Source: Brugia malayi
Taxonomy: Eukaryota > Nematoda > Chromadorea > Rhabditida > Onchocercidae
NCBI RefSeq assembly: GCF_000002995.4
Contig: NW_025062475.1
Span: 10,048,187 to 10,112,186 of the forward strand
Direction of reading: 5' to 3'
Length of the DNA: 64,000 nt
The notes under the pieces are model-generated. The model had not been told where the DNA came from. It saw nothing but the letters and a program-made list of their open reading frames with translations, and searched no databases. Positions 1 to 14,600 of the stretch are shown here, in pieces; within the stretch, counting starts at the first letter, position 1; every line of letters starts with the position of its first letter. Both the position numbers and the translations under genes were made by a program.

Positions 1-2117
1 TGAATGTATAAATCAGCAAGATTGAGCCGAAAATCGTTTGCTTCCATGTCATTCTGAATTACCGTGATGAATTTTAAAATTAAATTTGTGCTTAGTTTTG
101 TTTTTGTAAAAAATTTTATTTCTTACGAAAAAAATACAGAAAAAAAAAAATAAAAATGCAGCAAAAATATAGTTTAAAAAAAAATTGCAACTTTTCAAAA
201 AATTTTATTCTGTGAAAAAGCGAAATATCTAAAAAGGAAAGGAGATGAATGATAAAAGCAAGAAAAAACTGCCCAAACACATCTTCTAAATTAATTAAAT
301 ATAAAATCTTCTATACTTGTCACAGTAATTTTATTATATTTACAAACAGAATTCATTAATTGAATTTGCTTTTGAAGATAATTAATTGCAAGCATAGTTT
401 CATCGTTCAGTAATGCTATTCGTACGATACTATTGTAAATCGTTAATTGTTTCTCGAATTCATCTGAAATAATATTATTATCGAATTAAATCAAATTACC
501 TTTTTCTAATCATTTTGTAATTTTTTAACCAGCTGACAAATGATATTAACACAAAACAATAAAACATTACTATTTCTTTTTTTTGATATAATTTTCATAA
601 TTGCTTTAAATAAATATTATTGAAAATGAAATTTTATAAGAGAAAAGTACTGTCAGAATTATCGCTGTTATCAGGAATCATTAATTAAAATAATAATTTT
701 GTTTCTCCCAATATTACATTATCTATAAGGCTTGCTTCAAACAATTGCAAGCATAATTGCTTATTAACCTTATGACTTATTCCACTTTAATCTTCTCCAT
801 CATAGGCTGTATATCCATATCATTTTCTAATCACAGCTATCAGTTTTAATTTTAAGAGCAATTAATTTTAAGCACTATTAATGCAAAAGTGAATGTAGAA
901 AATCTTACCAAGTTGCTTACTTATTTCAAGTTGCATTTCTAAATATTTGATTGCTAGTTGATAATTTTTCTGTTGATAATATGCAAATGAAATAGCACCA
1001 ATTACTGATAGCTTTAAATCTAATGGTGCCATTTTGGCTTCATCCATATCTAATGCTAATTGAAGCAATGCAATTGCCACTGTTATATGGCCAGTGGTCA
1101 AATATTCTTGACCAATTATGCTAATAATTAAGAATGAATCCAATTTCACTCCATTCATATCATTTCCAATTTCATTCAGTAAAACTGATAAATGATCTAA
1201 AAAAATTTAATATCAACTACATTTGCGTTATTTCAATAGTATTTTCAAATAAAATAAAATTTTAAAGATAATCATCCTTTTTTCTTTGCATATAAACTCA
1301 TCCAATAAAATGCTATTACATTAATCTTGAGAAATGTACATAAGTGGAGATTAAATATAAATAATTTGAAAATTTTAAGGGCGAAAAAATTTGCATACCT
1401 TTGATTGAGCTGTAATATAAGCTATTTTTTAATGCCTTCACTGTTTCAATTCTATTTTCAATTACTAAACTTTGGCAATATGCAAAAATTGCTTTGTCAA
1501 ATTTTCCAATACCGCGTAAAGCATCGCCTTTCCGGAAATAACCCTAAAGGAAGAAGCAAATTAAACAACTTCAAATAGGTACAAAGTAAACATGAATGAT
1601 ATATTTTTAATTAAATCAATAATAAAAAATTAACCAATTTGCTTATTCTTTTCTGGAGATTTCAAGAACTGAATTTGAAGAATTGAAATTACAAAATTGA
1701 GATAATAAATTTTTATACTAGAAATCTATCCTTCACAATTGATTGCTTAATTATTGACGAAATATTGCTTATGTGATATTTTTTGAATTAATTTTTGTTC
1801 TAATTTTCTTAATAATAAAGAAAGAGGAAAAGAAAAATAATAGAAAAGACTAAAAATAGAAAATGAAATAATAATGTGATAATATGGCTAACCTTGGCCC
1901 ATTTCGGATTTAATGCTAATGATTGCTTGGCATCATCCAATGATTTACGGAAACATTTCAAACGAAGAAAGATGGCAGAACGATTGGAATAGAGAATAAA
2001 ATTAGTGGGATGTAATTGAATTGCTTCATTATAAAGTGTTAAAGCTTTTTCAAAATTTCCATCATAAAATGCACGATTTGCTGCATCTGATAAAGTCATT
2101 AATTTATCATGCGGCAT
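1..2117 (-). CDS. TTC28-like tetratricopeptide repeat protein, N-terminal part (partial)
   Basis: Exons on the minus strand, 5' to 3': 2117-1893, 1543-1399, 1196-909, 463-324 and 53-1 (runs off the window). Phases agree at each junction. The ATG at 2117 opens a TPR unit (NRAFYDGNFEKALTLYNEAI, then NRSAIFLRLKCFRKSLDDAK) followed by GYFRKGDALRGIGKFDKAIF, which is the start of the TTC28 pattern of an N-terminal TPR triplet. Exon 3 adds longer repeats (TGHITVAIALLQLALDMDEA; AYYQQKNYQLAIKYLEMQLE) of the TTC28/GPSM2 type. TPR arrays are protein-docking scaffolds; TTC28 is known as a large midbody and mitotic-spindle protein, so a cytoskeletal scaffold role is inferred from family only. The donor of the fourth exon is uncertain: position 324 keeps frame into the last exon, but reading on gives a stop near 283. 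The C-terminal part lies outside the window. Confidence 0.72.
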
Positions 2118-3843
2118 TATAGCAATATGATAAAAACAGAAAATATTTCACCTCCTTTAATATTTGGAGCTAAAAAAGGAACAAATAAATGAGCGAATGA
2201 ATAAATTAAAAAAAATTAAACTGTGTAAATAAAAACTGCAAAAAGTGTTAAATACTTTACTAATAAACAAATACAAACAAATGAACAAGTAAGCAAATAA
2301 GTAAATAGTTTAAAGAAAATAATGCAAAAAAAGTTAAATATTTTTATTAGTTAAAACAGAGCAGTAATTGCACTGAATGAACTTAATTACAATATACTTT
2401 AATTTTTGACTGTCTTCATTAACTTTTAATTTATTACATTGCATATGCTCTACTTAAATAATATAACTTCTATTGATTGTGAATATATGTTCACTGTAAA
2501 TGAGATATTTAGAAGAAACTAAAAAGTGTTTAAAAAATTTAAAAAACAGAAAGAATATTAGTTAAATTGTAGAAAACCCTTTTAAATTAAATCTATAATT
2601 TTGATGAAAATTTTTGTTTAGACTAAAAGTGAACGATGATCCTCTGTGCATAACAATGGTATAGGATGATAATAAGACGAGCTGTAAAATGTGACAGTTG
2701 CGGGTTGGCGTCCTTGTCCTTGACAAAATTGTACACTATCTAATCTTAATTTCCTTGCCTTCCTCATTTTCGTCTTTTACCTCTTTTTTTTATTTTCTAG
2801 ATTTTCTTTTTTTTTTTTGAATACTTCCTAATCAATTAATATATTTATTAAATTTGAAATATAATACAGATCATCTATTTACTTTTTTATTACTATGTTT
2901 AGTAGAATTTTCCCTTTCTTTATCCAAAAATTAGTTAATTATTTAGTGATACTATTTCAAATTACAGTTGTTATTAGTTTTAGAAATATTGGACAATTAT
3001 ATGCTTTTAAATGTATTTGTCCTCCATTTCATATAATTGATAAAAAGAATCTTTCAACTAAAAGGTACACATATCACTGTTATTTTAATATTTTGACATT
3101 CAGAAATAAAGGTTTTATCTTTCTTCCTGATCGAAAATAATTATGAATGATGTAGTTTGAAAATAAATTTAAACATTTCATATAGTAGTTTTTATGATGG
3201 ACTGCGACAAAATTTATTGGATAGACCTCTTTAAAATATATTTTTGAAAATTTAAAACGATTTCTTTCGTTTTCTTTTTCCACTTCTGTGACATCTAGTG
3301 TTTTGTTGATTTTTAATTTTGTTCATTGAAGTGTATTGCATTTAATTTGATGGTAATCAAAATCAGATTTCTTTTATTATTAATTTTAATCTAACATTTA
3401 TTTGCAAAAATATTGCATTTTAAAAAAGACTTGAAAAAATTACATTCCATGTAACGCTGACTATTTTTATAGAACGAAAATTCTTTCAAATATTGTATCC
3501 ACCAATAAAATATAAATAGCAATGATTTATAATAAAGTATTTTGTTTGAAAAAAAAGATGAAAGGAAAATGATTAATTGAAATGGTAGAGAATATAATAA
3601 TTAGAGCGATGCTAATTTTAAATAGTTAAAAGAGGGAAAATTTAAGAAAATATACGAAATGATTTGAACAGTTGCTAATAACACATCGAAATAGGAAATG
3701 AATAAAAATTCAAATAATTATTTCCTATTAATAATTCAAAACAAATCCACGTATGCTATTTGATTAAACCAATGTCAATCACAGAACAAAGAATAAAGAA
3801 ATTTTCTTTGCATATTTTTTTTATCTATGCTGAATAAATCGGA

Positions 3844-4200
3844 TGTAAACGTAGAAGACAGAATGAATGAATGATTTCAGTGCAAACGTGAAAGACAGAA
3901 TGAATGAATGATTTCAGTGCAAACGTGAAAGACAGAATGAATGAATGATTTCAGTGCAAACGTGAAAGACAGAATGAATGAATGATTTCAGTGCAAACGT
4001 GAAAGACAGAATGAATGAATGATTTCAGTGCAAACGTGAAAGACAGAATGAATGAATGATTTCAGTGCAAACGTGAAAGACAGAATGAATGAATGATTTC
4101 AGTGCAAACGTGAAAGACAGAATGAATGAATGATTTCAGTGCAAACGTGAAAGACAGAATGAATGAATGATTTCAGTGCAAACGTGAAAGACAGAATGAA
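3844..4200. repeat. 37-bp tandem minisatellite, 9 full copies plus a partial
   Basis: Nine complete 37-bp units run head to tail from 3844 to 4176, with a 24-base partial copy to 4200. The unit begins TGCAAACGTGAAAGACAGAA and ends in the GAATGAATGATTTCAG part. The first unit differs slightly (TGTAAACGTAGAAG); the others look identical, which implies recent amplification or homogenisation. There is no spacer between units. Confidence 0.97.
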
Positions 4201-7200
4201 TAATAATCGTTTTCTGCCAAAATGTCGCTTAGTTTTATAATTTCTTTATAAATTAAAAAAAAAAAAACCCTTAAAATGATTGATGCAATAAATAATTTTC
4301 AATTTTTAATGTTTTTTTTTAGATTTTTAATGATTTCTTTTAAAATAGTTCCACTTGAAGGAAAAGAGAATGGTTTAAAAGAGTAAGCTAAATGAATGAT
4401 GAAAGCAGTAGAAGTTAATCATCCTTCTTCTCTTCTTCATTCCTCCCACATCTCACATTATTCCATTCTTTCCTTTCCGCAACGTACGATTAACCTTCCC
4501 AACGTGTTTTTTACGTCTTCCTTTTTTTTTTTTTTTTTTTTTTTTCTAAACAGCGAGAATGTTCTTTAAGTTCAAGAATTGCACCATTCCTTTTCTGAGA
4601 TACAATGATAGTGAAATATTGAAAAGAAATGAGAGACAGAGATAGAGAGAGAGGGGTAAAGAAAGAAGGGAAGAAGAGCATTTTTCACTTTATGTGAATT
4701 ATAATTAAATCATATTCACTATACAATTTACTCTTACCAACTGTTAATTTTTTATTTTAACTGTCCGGAATCTCAATCCGGAATCTCACTTATTCTATCA
4801 AAAAAGGACGATAAATAAGAAATATTGAAAATTTATTAGAGACAGCCATTACTAACGAATTGATTTCGTTGTTGACATTTTCAGCAATGAATTTGATTTG
4901 ACAAGTTCAGTGGTCACTTATGACCATAGTGTCTGTCATTGATTGGGATGGATGGATAATTTTATTTCATTCACTGCGTTCATTTATCAATCTTTTAAAT
5001 TATTCCATACATTGTTAAGAATTTATCCGACAACGACGATGATGACAATAACAATGACGAAATTAATAATAGCAATAATCATTAAAATGACGGTGGTGAT
5101 GATAACAGTTTTGTTAACGATAATGGAAATTATAGGAATTTTGGTAGTACATTGTTTACACATCATTTAATAGTTTGTAATAAAATGCTTTCTCTCACTA
5201 TCGAATCTGTGATATAGAAAATATTGATTGAGAAATTCAACCATATATTATTCACCACCAATTATTATTATAAATTTTCTATTTGAACTAAAATTTATCG
5301 TTTTTCTTTTTTTTTTTTTTTGGAGAAAAAAATACTTTCATACGATGGTATACTTTTTGGGATGAAAGTTTTTAAACCAATCATTGAAAGAAGGGTGAAA
5401 TTTCTCATTTACTGAAGAATTGAAGAATTGATTTGAAAATTTTTTGAAAATTACTTTTTTGTTAAATAAATTTGTAGGTAAAACTTTTAGTAGTTGATTG
5501 CCAAAAAAAAAAAAAAAAAAAACATTTTACTATAGCTTTTTCTTTCTTTCATCTTTCATTTTGTTTCAATTAAAAAATGATGAACAAAAATTGCTGTAAA
5601 TTTCTTTGTGTAATTTTTTAGTTAACAATAATTCGTTACTTTTAAACTGTGGCTAATTACCAAATGGTAGAAGAAACTTGAAATGATTATTATTTGATTT
5701 TGATTAATAATAAAATTGAACAAAAACAATCGGATTTTTTTCTATTTAATATTTGCAAAAGGAAATATTGTTTATACAATTTAAATAATGAAATGAAAAA
5801 AAAAAAAGCTTTAATTGATAATTAAACGGAAAAATCTTCGTGCATAACTTATCAAAAATTAATTATATTGCCCATTAGTTTAATGTATTGCTGCTTTATT
5901 TCATGCTGATAATATTATTGTCGTTTATTTTTCAAATGATTGCTCAACAATTTTTGTGACATATCAAATGCTGCAAACTTTTATAGTTTAAAATTTTTAA
6001 ACTTTAAAAAAAAAAAACTATTCCAGTGAAAACATCATTAGAGTGTCCTCTCGTTAACATCTGATATTTTCATCGGGTATTATCGAAATGCAAGTTTTTC
6101 GTCTTTTTTATCATCATAAGTTAGCTCATTTACCTGAAAAATGAAAAAAAAAAAAAACGACAGAATGGTCAGGAATAATGAAAGTAATGACTGATGTTTT
6201 TAATGAAAGAAAAATTTTAATTCTTTTGACACTTTTGATATTTTTGATATTCATAGCAAGTTTGTCACTTCAACATCTCATCATCATTATCATCGTTACT
6301 ATTCTTAATTTATCAATAATTGTAATAAAATAGAAAAATTGTCAAAAATTTAAAATGTTTTTCAAGAAACATTGCACAAATAAAAAAAAAAATATTTGCT
6401 TCAAATTTTGAAATTTGCTTTTCTGAAAATTTTTCTTTTCCACAAATACATTTATAAACTTAAAAACTTCATTTATTGGACTATTGTAAACGGAAACAAG
6501 GAATGACACATTAATTAGTAGTAAATAACATGAATTAACTTTATTAAAATCCTCAAATTGTTATTTAATTTGTAAAAGATAAAAAAATAAAAAAAAGTTA
6601 TGGCTAGTGTGAATTATGTAAATTAAAAAAGTGTAAATTATATTACTTTGGATGTTATTAAAATAAAAAATTGAGGACACTTTATTTTTAAATTTAAAAT
6701 CAGCGAAAATATTTGTTTTGCACATTTCTTCTACACATTTTTTCAATTATACAACAAAATGGTATTTGATTTCATAAAGTATATTCTGTTTTTATTCTGC
6801 TCTGTTTATTTTCCTTTTCTCTTAAGTTACTGAATTCTTGCAACTAGTAGAAAAAAATAAAATTATTATTTTTAAGCATAATCTACAAATTAGTAAATTT
6901 CATAAAATGCTATGACAATAATAAAAAAAAATAGTATACTCGATACTTGTAATTGAAAGTATTTAAAATAATATCAATATTTGTTATAAGAAGGTGCACT
7001 TATATAAATTTACTCATATTTGCTAATCACTGGTTGGAAAAGTTAAAAAGAGACGAAGGAACTATTTTCCGTTCAGTACATTTCATTATTGTTAATTAAT
7101 TAGGATTTTCGTTTGCTAACTCATCCATCCATTAATACATAATGAGTTGTTGTTGTTTCTCAACTTTTATATTGTCAACGAAGATGACTTAACAGCTGAC

Positions 7201-7509
7201 ATCATTTGCTTAAATTTTATAAGTTAACAATGACTGATCTATTTTGTTGTTTACAAAAAGAATTATCTCTCTTATTTTATTTCTCAAACTACTGCTATTT
7301 CATTTTCCCTTTTCTTTTCGGAAAATAAACTGATTGCCAAGAAAAATAATTTAAATTAAAGATGTTAAGAAGAAGAGAGAAAGGAAGCAAAAAAATTGAA
7401 GAGAAAGAGGGCGAGAGAAAAAAAGAGATCTTTTTAAATCTTAAAAAGTTAAATGTAAAAATCTTTTCCACCTCTATAAGTAAGCATCAAAGCATCAAAA
7501 TGTTCCACA

Positions 7510-7580
7510 CTTATCCATTTATTCATTTATTCATTCATTCATTCATCTATTCATCAAATCATTCAGTCATTCATTCATAA
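7510..7580. repeat. degenerate (TTCA)n microsatellite
   Basis: Imperfect TTCA/TTTA tetranucleotide tract directly before the CA repeat. It gives a long apparent open frame that is not a gene. Confidence 0.85.
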
Positions 7581-7602
7581 TTCTACTTGTTAAGCTGTTG
7601 CT

Positions 7603-7713
<111 letters not shown>

Positions 7714-7799
7714 GCATACATACATATACACAACTAATTACTGCTCATTTACATCTGGTGAATTTGTTAGCATTCATTTTCCTTCCATAAATTCTTCTT

Positions 7800-8330
7800 C
7801 ACTTGCACATTATCATTATCATTGTCATCATGTCACTACCAGCACGTTTCTTACCATTATTATCATCAACATCGCTCATTATTATTATCATTGTATTTAT
7901 CATTTATTATTATTATCGTTTGTGCTATTACCAATGGCTTACTTGTCGAGAAAAGCACTCAACTCACTAATGAATAAGATAACAATATTATAAATTTTTA
8001 GTCTTAGTTCTTATTGCTAGTGATGCTACTGTCAATAATGGTAATGATAATAAATAACAATACCGATGGTAATAACAGTGCTGAATGTGTTGTTTGCCTA
8101 ATCGCAATTTGTAATAATACAACTGTCATTAATAACGGTGATGATGATAAAGACAATGATACTGATAACAATGATCAGTATATGAAAGTGATAATGATAA
8201 TTATGCAATTATTTTATTACTACTATCACGATCATTAGTATTATCATTAATGTCAATGTTGGTACTTTCAATGATGATGGCAATAATTACAATGATAATA
8301 ACGATGATAAATATATCATTTAATCATTAA
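7800..8330. repeat. ATC/GAT-rich degenerate trinucleotide region
   Basis: Imperfect ATT-ATC-CAT runs on the first half, switching to GAT-AAT-rich sequence on the same strand in the second half, so the two halves are roughly reverse-complementary in composition. No single clean unit can be defined. Confidence 0.65.
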
Positions 8331-8650
8331 CGAAATTGAAAAAAAAAAAACTAAAATCAAAGAAGAAGCATGAAGATAACAACTTTGTTAAGTAATCATA
8401 TGTAATACTAAGTATTCATTATTAATTTTTTTTTCCAATTATTTAGCAGATTTTAGTCATCTTTGAATGAGTAGAAGGATAAAATTAGAGTTATCTGCAT
8501 TAACAATATTTAAATGAATAGCTTCGAAGAGATAAATTTTTGTTTTTTTGCTATTAAAAAATTGCTTTCATTTCAAGTGAATTTGAACATTCCATCAAAC
8601 AATCCTTCTTTGATTTATTTTATTAGCAAAATTTCTCGGAAATCTTCATC

Positions 8651-11600
8651 ATGGGATGTGGTTCATCGCATCGAAAACTTCACGATCCATCACCTTATGC
8701 ACCACCGACTGAAATCTGTAAGTTCAGCAAAACCTTTCATTCCATCCCTGAAATGCTCTTCTAATTTTAATTCAAAATGAAGAAATTATTCAATTCGTAA
8801 TTACTGCTAGTTTAATGGTTAAATATTCTATGTGTATGTAAAAAAAAGTGATTTCAATTTATTTTATAACATAATATTAATGTGGTGGAAGTATTTTAAA
8901 CTATAGCTTAAAATTTCAATCTAAAATAAAACTTCTAATATGGTTTACACCTGATTAGATTAATAAAATATATTATGATGATAGTGTACCTTATGTCTAG
9001 TTTTGTTTTACATCGCACTTTTTTAAGTTTCAAATTTAAAGTTCAAAGTCCAATTCAGATTTAAAAATTCGCACTTAAACTATAAATACTGCCTTATTTT
9101 TTCCCATAACTTATTTTTTGCAAAATTTTAAGCTTTCACTTTGCACAGTGGTTGGCTACATTTTGAAATAAATGAAGTTTCAAAACTAAAATAAAAAGCC
9201 GTGAAGAATTTAATATTGCATCACTTATTTGAGTTTTCGTTCTTTAAATTTCACTTTACTTGCTCTTTTTATCTTTGTTTTATTTTAGTAAAGTATTATT
9301 ACTAAGATTATGTCTGTCATATCTCCAATTTTTCAAAAAAAAAAAAAAAAAAAAAAAAAAAAGATTATCAGTTGAAAAGTTAATAAGTTAAAATCTTCAA
9401 GAAGAATTGAGATTATGTTAAAATCTAAAATTTTATGATAAAATCTTAAAGCGCTGCTGAAACTTGTTTCATAATTTAAATGGCATGGATTGGCAAAGTG
9501 ATTTAAAATTAATTTTCAGTTATTGGAACTTTTTATGTATTACAAATAACTTCTAGCATACTAATTGAAGAGTTAAATCTTAATTTGTATTTCTTTTTGG
9601 AATAAGTTATGGACAGATTAGAGATTAAACTGATACCTCTAAGAAGTGAACGTATCTTTGAAAGTGACAGTAGTGCGACATCTTTTTTTCAATATTTTTA
9701 TTGTTGCTATAATTTCCGCAATGAAAATATTTCTTATTTCCGGAAATATTGCAAGTGATTCAATACTTTAGTTGTAAAATTTATCATTCCGTTTTGTTTT
9801 AAGTTAAAATTTAAAATAAAAATTTGAAATAGAAAAGTGCATTCTTTAACTAGTTGAAAACTTTCTACCAAAACCACACACACTGTGTTCATTCGTGAAA
9901 AGAAGACTTCATGAAATTGTCATATTGCTTCATCTGAGAGATATGTGATAAATTACAATAATAATAATAAAAAAAAAAAAACTCTTCAAAAAAACAAAAA
10001 TTTTAATTTTAATTATTGGAGTAACTAATCGATCATTGCATTTTCTGAAATATATTTTTTCGACTCCCGAAAAAGCTAAAAGTTGAAAAATTAGTCAAAA
10101 GAGAAAATTTTAGTGATGCATTCAAACCCATTATTACCATTACTTATTTATTATCATTATTTTTATTATTCGTAATTATTTATTTATTACTATTATTACT
10201 TCATACATTTTGATTTAATTAATCAATGAAGTTGTAAAATGGATTAATTTCTTCCTTCTTTTCACGTACAGCAGTACCATGCCCAAAGAGAGGAAATATT
10301 TCTTTGAGTCACTTAGCATAGATCTGATTGCTTTTTTCATTGTTCAAAGTCTTACGTATAATTATTCCTTTAAATTCTCTCATCTTTCTGCCCGAATCAA
10401 TAGGGTTTTTATAAAACTTGGCAATTTTTTTTGCAACTTTTATAGCGAAATTTGAACTCGAAAAAATAGCAGTCGGATTGTTAGGTAAAACTTCAATTAC
10501 TATTTCAGTTGGTAATTTTACTTTTAAAATAGTTGACAGTACAAGTGAATGTATGCAGAACATGTTGCAAAAGAAATAAATGCAAATAAGCTATATGAGT
10601 TATTGTAGAATATATGGTAGGCAGAGATTTTATTTGCATAGCTTTTGGTCCTATCATTAGGTTTCTACTAAGTTCATCTAGGCTCTGAGAATCTACTTTA
10701 GTGAAATTTATAATTGCAACTTTAACCTTTCGTCAATTAAAAAGTTATCATTAGCCAGGAAAACTAATTAAGTCTCCTATCGAGGAGATGAAGCATGCGA
10801 CATCATAGGTAAACATGCTTTTCTCTTCGTTATGCTTTGCTTCCTTTTGTTTATTAAGCATCCTTCTTATTTCATCAATATATTAACCGAGAAAATTAAT
10901 TCCGAAAACTTTCGAAGAAATCAGGAAAGAAACAATTTGAAGAAAGAAAAACCAAAATAAAAACATTATTCAAATGATTTTCATCACTTTGTGGTAAATT
11001 ATTAAAATATATGACAAAAAATGAATAATAATAAAAAAATGAAATTAAATGAGGCAACAATAATTAGTTTTTTTTAATTTTGTTTTGCTTTTTTTTTCTG
11101 TTTTGTTATTATTTACCTTCACTTTAAAAAAAAAAAAAAGAGAAGAAATTTTTTTGTTTCTCATTAATTTCATTTTTTTTTTTGAAACCATTTTATAATT
11201 TATAATCTTTTTTTTTGGAAAGCAAAAAATTCTTTCCAGCGATAAAAGCTGCCATCTTAATTCAAAAATGGTATAGACGTTGCTTGGCACGTCTGGAAGC
11301 ACGTCGTCGTGCAACGTGGAGCATATTTACAGCATTAGAGTATGTCGGTGAACAGAATCAATTAAAGGTGACTTAATTCTTTTTCGAATTTTTTTCAAAA
11401 ATAAGGAAGCATTTTGTTGCAGTTGTACAATTTTTTCAGCGAAATAATCGATACATTGAATGAAACGGAGGATAAATTGCACCATTCCGCCATGCTAACA
11501 CACGGTTGTCATTTTTAGAATTGATGATGTTAAAGTAAAATGAAAAAATTAAAATGATGGGAGAGGAGAAGAAATAACGTCGGAAAGTTCAATTTTAACT

Positions 11601-14600
11601 GATAACACTATAAACTTTTATATCTTAAACTTCACTGTATAAGATTTAAAAAAAAAAAAAAAAAAAAATTAGTTTATATATACTAATAAGAAAAATCTTG
11701 TTAAAATTTAAAACATTTTATGTTAATTTTTATTCCATTATTCTATTTCATTTTTTTCGATTAGTTGAAAATGAATTAGACTTTATATTTAAAATAATTT
11801 TTTTCTATTATTTTCGATATTTTTTTTTTTTTTTTGATCATAGAATAAGCAGCTCATTGTTGAAGCAGAAAAAAAATGAGAACGTTTTGCTGGAAATTAG
11901 TGGAAAAGAAAAAAATAAATATTAAAATTAGAAATAAAATTAGATTTAAAAATTTGACTTTTTCTAGTTTTACTTATGTTTTATTGATGAGTGAAGAATT
12001 CGCTACCATATTACCAAGATAAATGATAGGAAATGAAACAGCGGATGAGAAGAGATTATTGGAAATGACCCGACCAGAATCATTCAAAGTCGAGAAAGGC
12101 TACAAAGGCCCCAATATTTCATTGCCGCTCAAAAAAATTCACATTGAACAAATGATGGATGCATTTAAAGATAATAAAGTAAGCATAATACTTTAAATAA
12201 ATTCTCAATCTTTTTTTCCTCCTTTTCTTTTTCTTTTTTGAAGAAAAAAAAGTGCTAGATGTTCAATTGTTTGATGAAGGAAGTAATATTATAATCAAAT
12301 ATGAAATTTATATTCAATTTCAAATTTTACCGACAATTCAAACAAATTAAAATTTAAATAATGCGAATATTAGCATTTATAATGTTTGCAATGAATTAAA
12401 AGAGAAGAAAGATACAATTTTAAACAGAAAAAAAATTTCTAAGTTTTATTTTGCTGAGCTTTTTCTTTTATTTTTGATTTCAATTTTATCAACTTTCCAA
12501 AACACATTGACATGAATTTATACTAATTTATAGCTAATGATTAAGTAAATAATCATTAACATTTTTAGATAATGCATATCAGTTACATATTATTGATATT
12601 ACATGAAGCTCGGCGTGTATTTAAAACGCTTCCAACAGTTGTTGAATTATCTACGTCTCTCTCAAAACAAATTACAATCTGCGGAGATTTGCATGGAAAA
12701 TTTGATGATTTATGTATTATTCTTTATAAGGTGTATCCTTACAATAGTTATACACAATAATAATAATAATAATTATTAATAGAAATAAAATAGGAAGTCT
12801 TTAGAATGGTTATCCATCGATTGATAATCCATACATATTCAATGGCGATTTCGTTGATCGTGGTACTCAGTCCATAGAAGTATTCGTGGTACTTTGCGCA
12901 CTTGTCATCTTAAATCCGTCATCAGTAGTGTTAAATCGCGGTAATCATGAAGATCATATTATCAATCTACGCTATGGTTTTGTGAAAGAATTAATGACAA
13001 AATATAAGGTATAACAAAATAGTAAAAAGAAAAAAGTAGTTTGTGATGAATAATCAGTTTCAGTTTTAAAGTAAATATTAAAAAAAGAATATTTCAGATT
13101 CATTATTTCTCATTTTCCTCTTTATAAATGATATATATGGCATTTATAGTTTAATGGAAGTTATTAATTAGGAATGCTTACATAGCAGACTAATAAATAT
13201 TTTACTTCATTTCATAAAATATTAAAATTGGCATAAAGTTAGAATTTAGAAATCAGCAAATGCATTAGTGAAATTACTGGATGATATCTTCTCATGGTTA
13301 CCACTTGCAACAGTTATTGATAATAAAATATTTGTTACACATGGTGGTATTTCGGATACAACAAACTTGGATGAACTTAAAAATTTACCTCGGTATCAGG
13401 TAAGTTATTAATTTTCAGAAAAGTTTCAAATAAGCAGAAACGATGAAGAAAGATGAAATAACATAAGCGATTAAGAAAGTTTAATAGATCAAGAAAAGGA
13501 AATAAAAAATGTGACTAATCAAAGGAGGGAGAGATTAAATAGGAGTAATTAGTTAATTTGAGATTAAGTAAAAGTAATCGATTAGTGACTAATATGATCG
13601 ATCGTGAAATGAAAATGAAGTAAATTTAACACTTTTTTTCTTCTTTCAATTTCTGATTGTTTTAAAAAATGAAATTCCAAAGAATAATCCATTTTTCTCA
13701 GACTTTCTTCACGAAATAAACTTGCTTGCATGCTGTCTTTGTTTCTTCTGTTTCTTTTGTTTGTTTTCTTACTTATAGTATGGATCAGTGCTCAGGCCAC
13801 CGCATTACTTTGTTGGCATGCAAAGGAAAAGTGTTGATGATAAAGAATGGAAATTAATTTTGGATATATTATGGAGTGATCCAAAAGAGCAAAATGGTTG
13901 TACGGCAAATGTTTTCCGAGGTGGCGGAACATATTTTGGTCCCGATGTTACTCGAACATTTCTTGAAAAGTAAGCGCAATTTGGTTTTAACAAACGAAAA
14001 TAATTCTTCTAATCTAAAAACATCTCTGCTTTGAATCCATTAAAATTTCATTAATTTAATATAGTAATAAAAATTTACTACTTTGAAGGATTAAATTGAA
14101 AGTAAAATTTTTTTAAAATAATATAATGGACAAGAATTAAAATTAAATCAAATAACTGCTTATGTAACATGAATGAAGTAGTGAATTTTTATTTTTACAT
14201 TGAACTGTGAGCTTTTTTTTTTTATTATCTACTGATTTATTTATTCATTGTTTACATAATTTATGCATTTCATTTATTAATTTTCCATTGGTTTAATAAT
14301 TAAATTATTGTCAAAGGCATCAATTGGATATGATTGTTCGATCGCATGAATGCAAGTATGAAGGATATGAATTGACACATAACGACAAAGTATTAACTAT
14401 ATTTTCCGCATCAAATTATTATGAATATGGTAGTAATCGAGGTGCATATGTTAAATTTCTTGGTGCTAATCATGAACCACATTTTGTACAATATCAAGCA
14501 ACCAAGGCACATCGACAAGTTATTAGTGCAAGAGAAAGGTTAAATTATTTTTTTCTAAAAAAAGAAAGCAAAAATTTATTTTAGTTTGTTAGCATAAAAA

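Noticed and set aside
3844..4200. 37-bp repeats considered as a CRISPR-like array
   Set aside because: Units are contiguous with no spacers, and the surrounding genes are eukaryotic and intron-rich.
9600..9803. Frame encoding MDRLEIKL... shared by both copies of the dispersed repeat
   Set aside because: The frame is intact only in copy B (about 16677-16880) and broken in copy A, with no coding-type substitution pattern visible.
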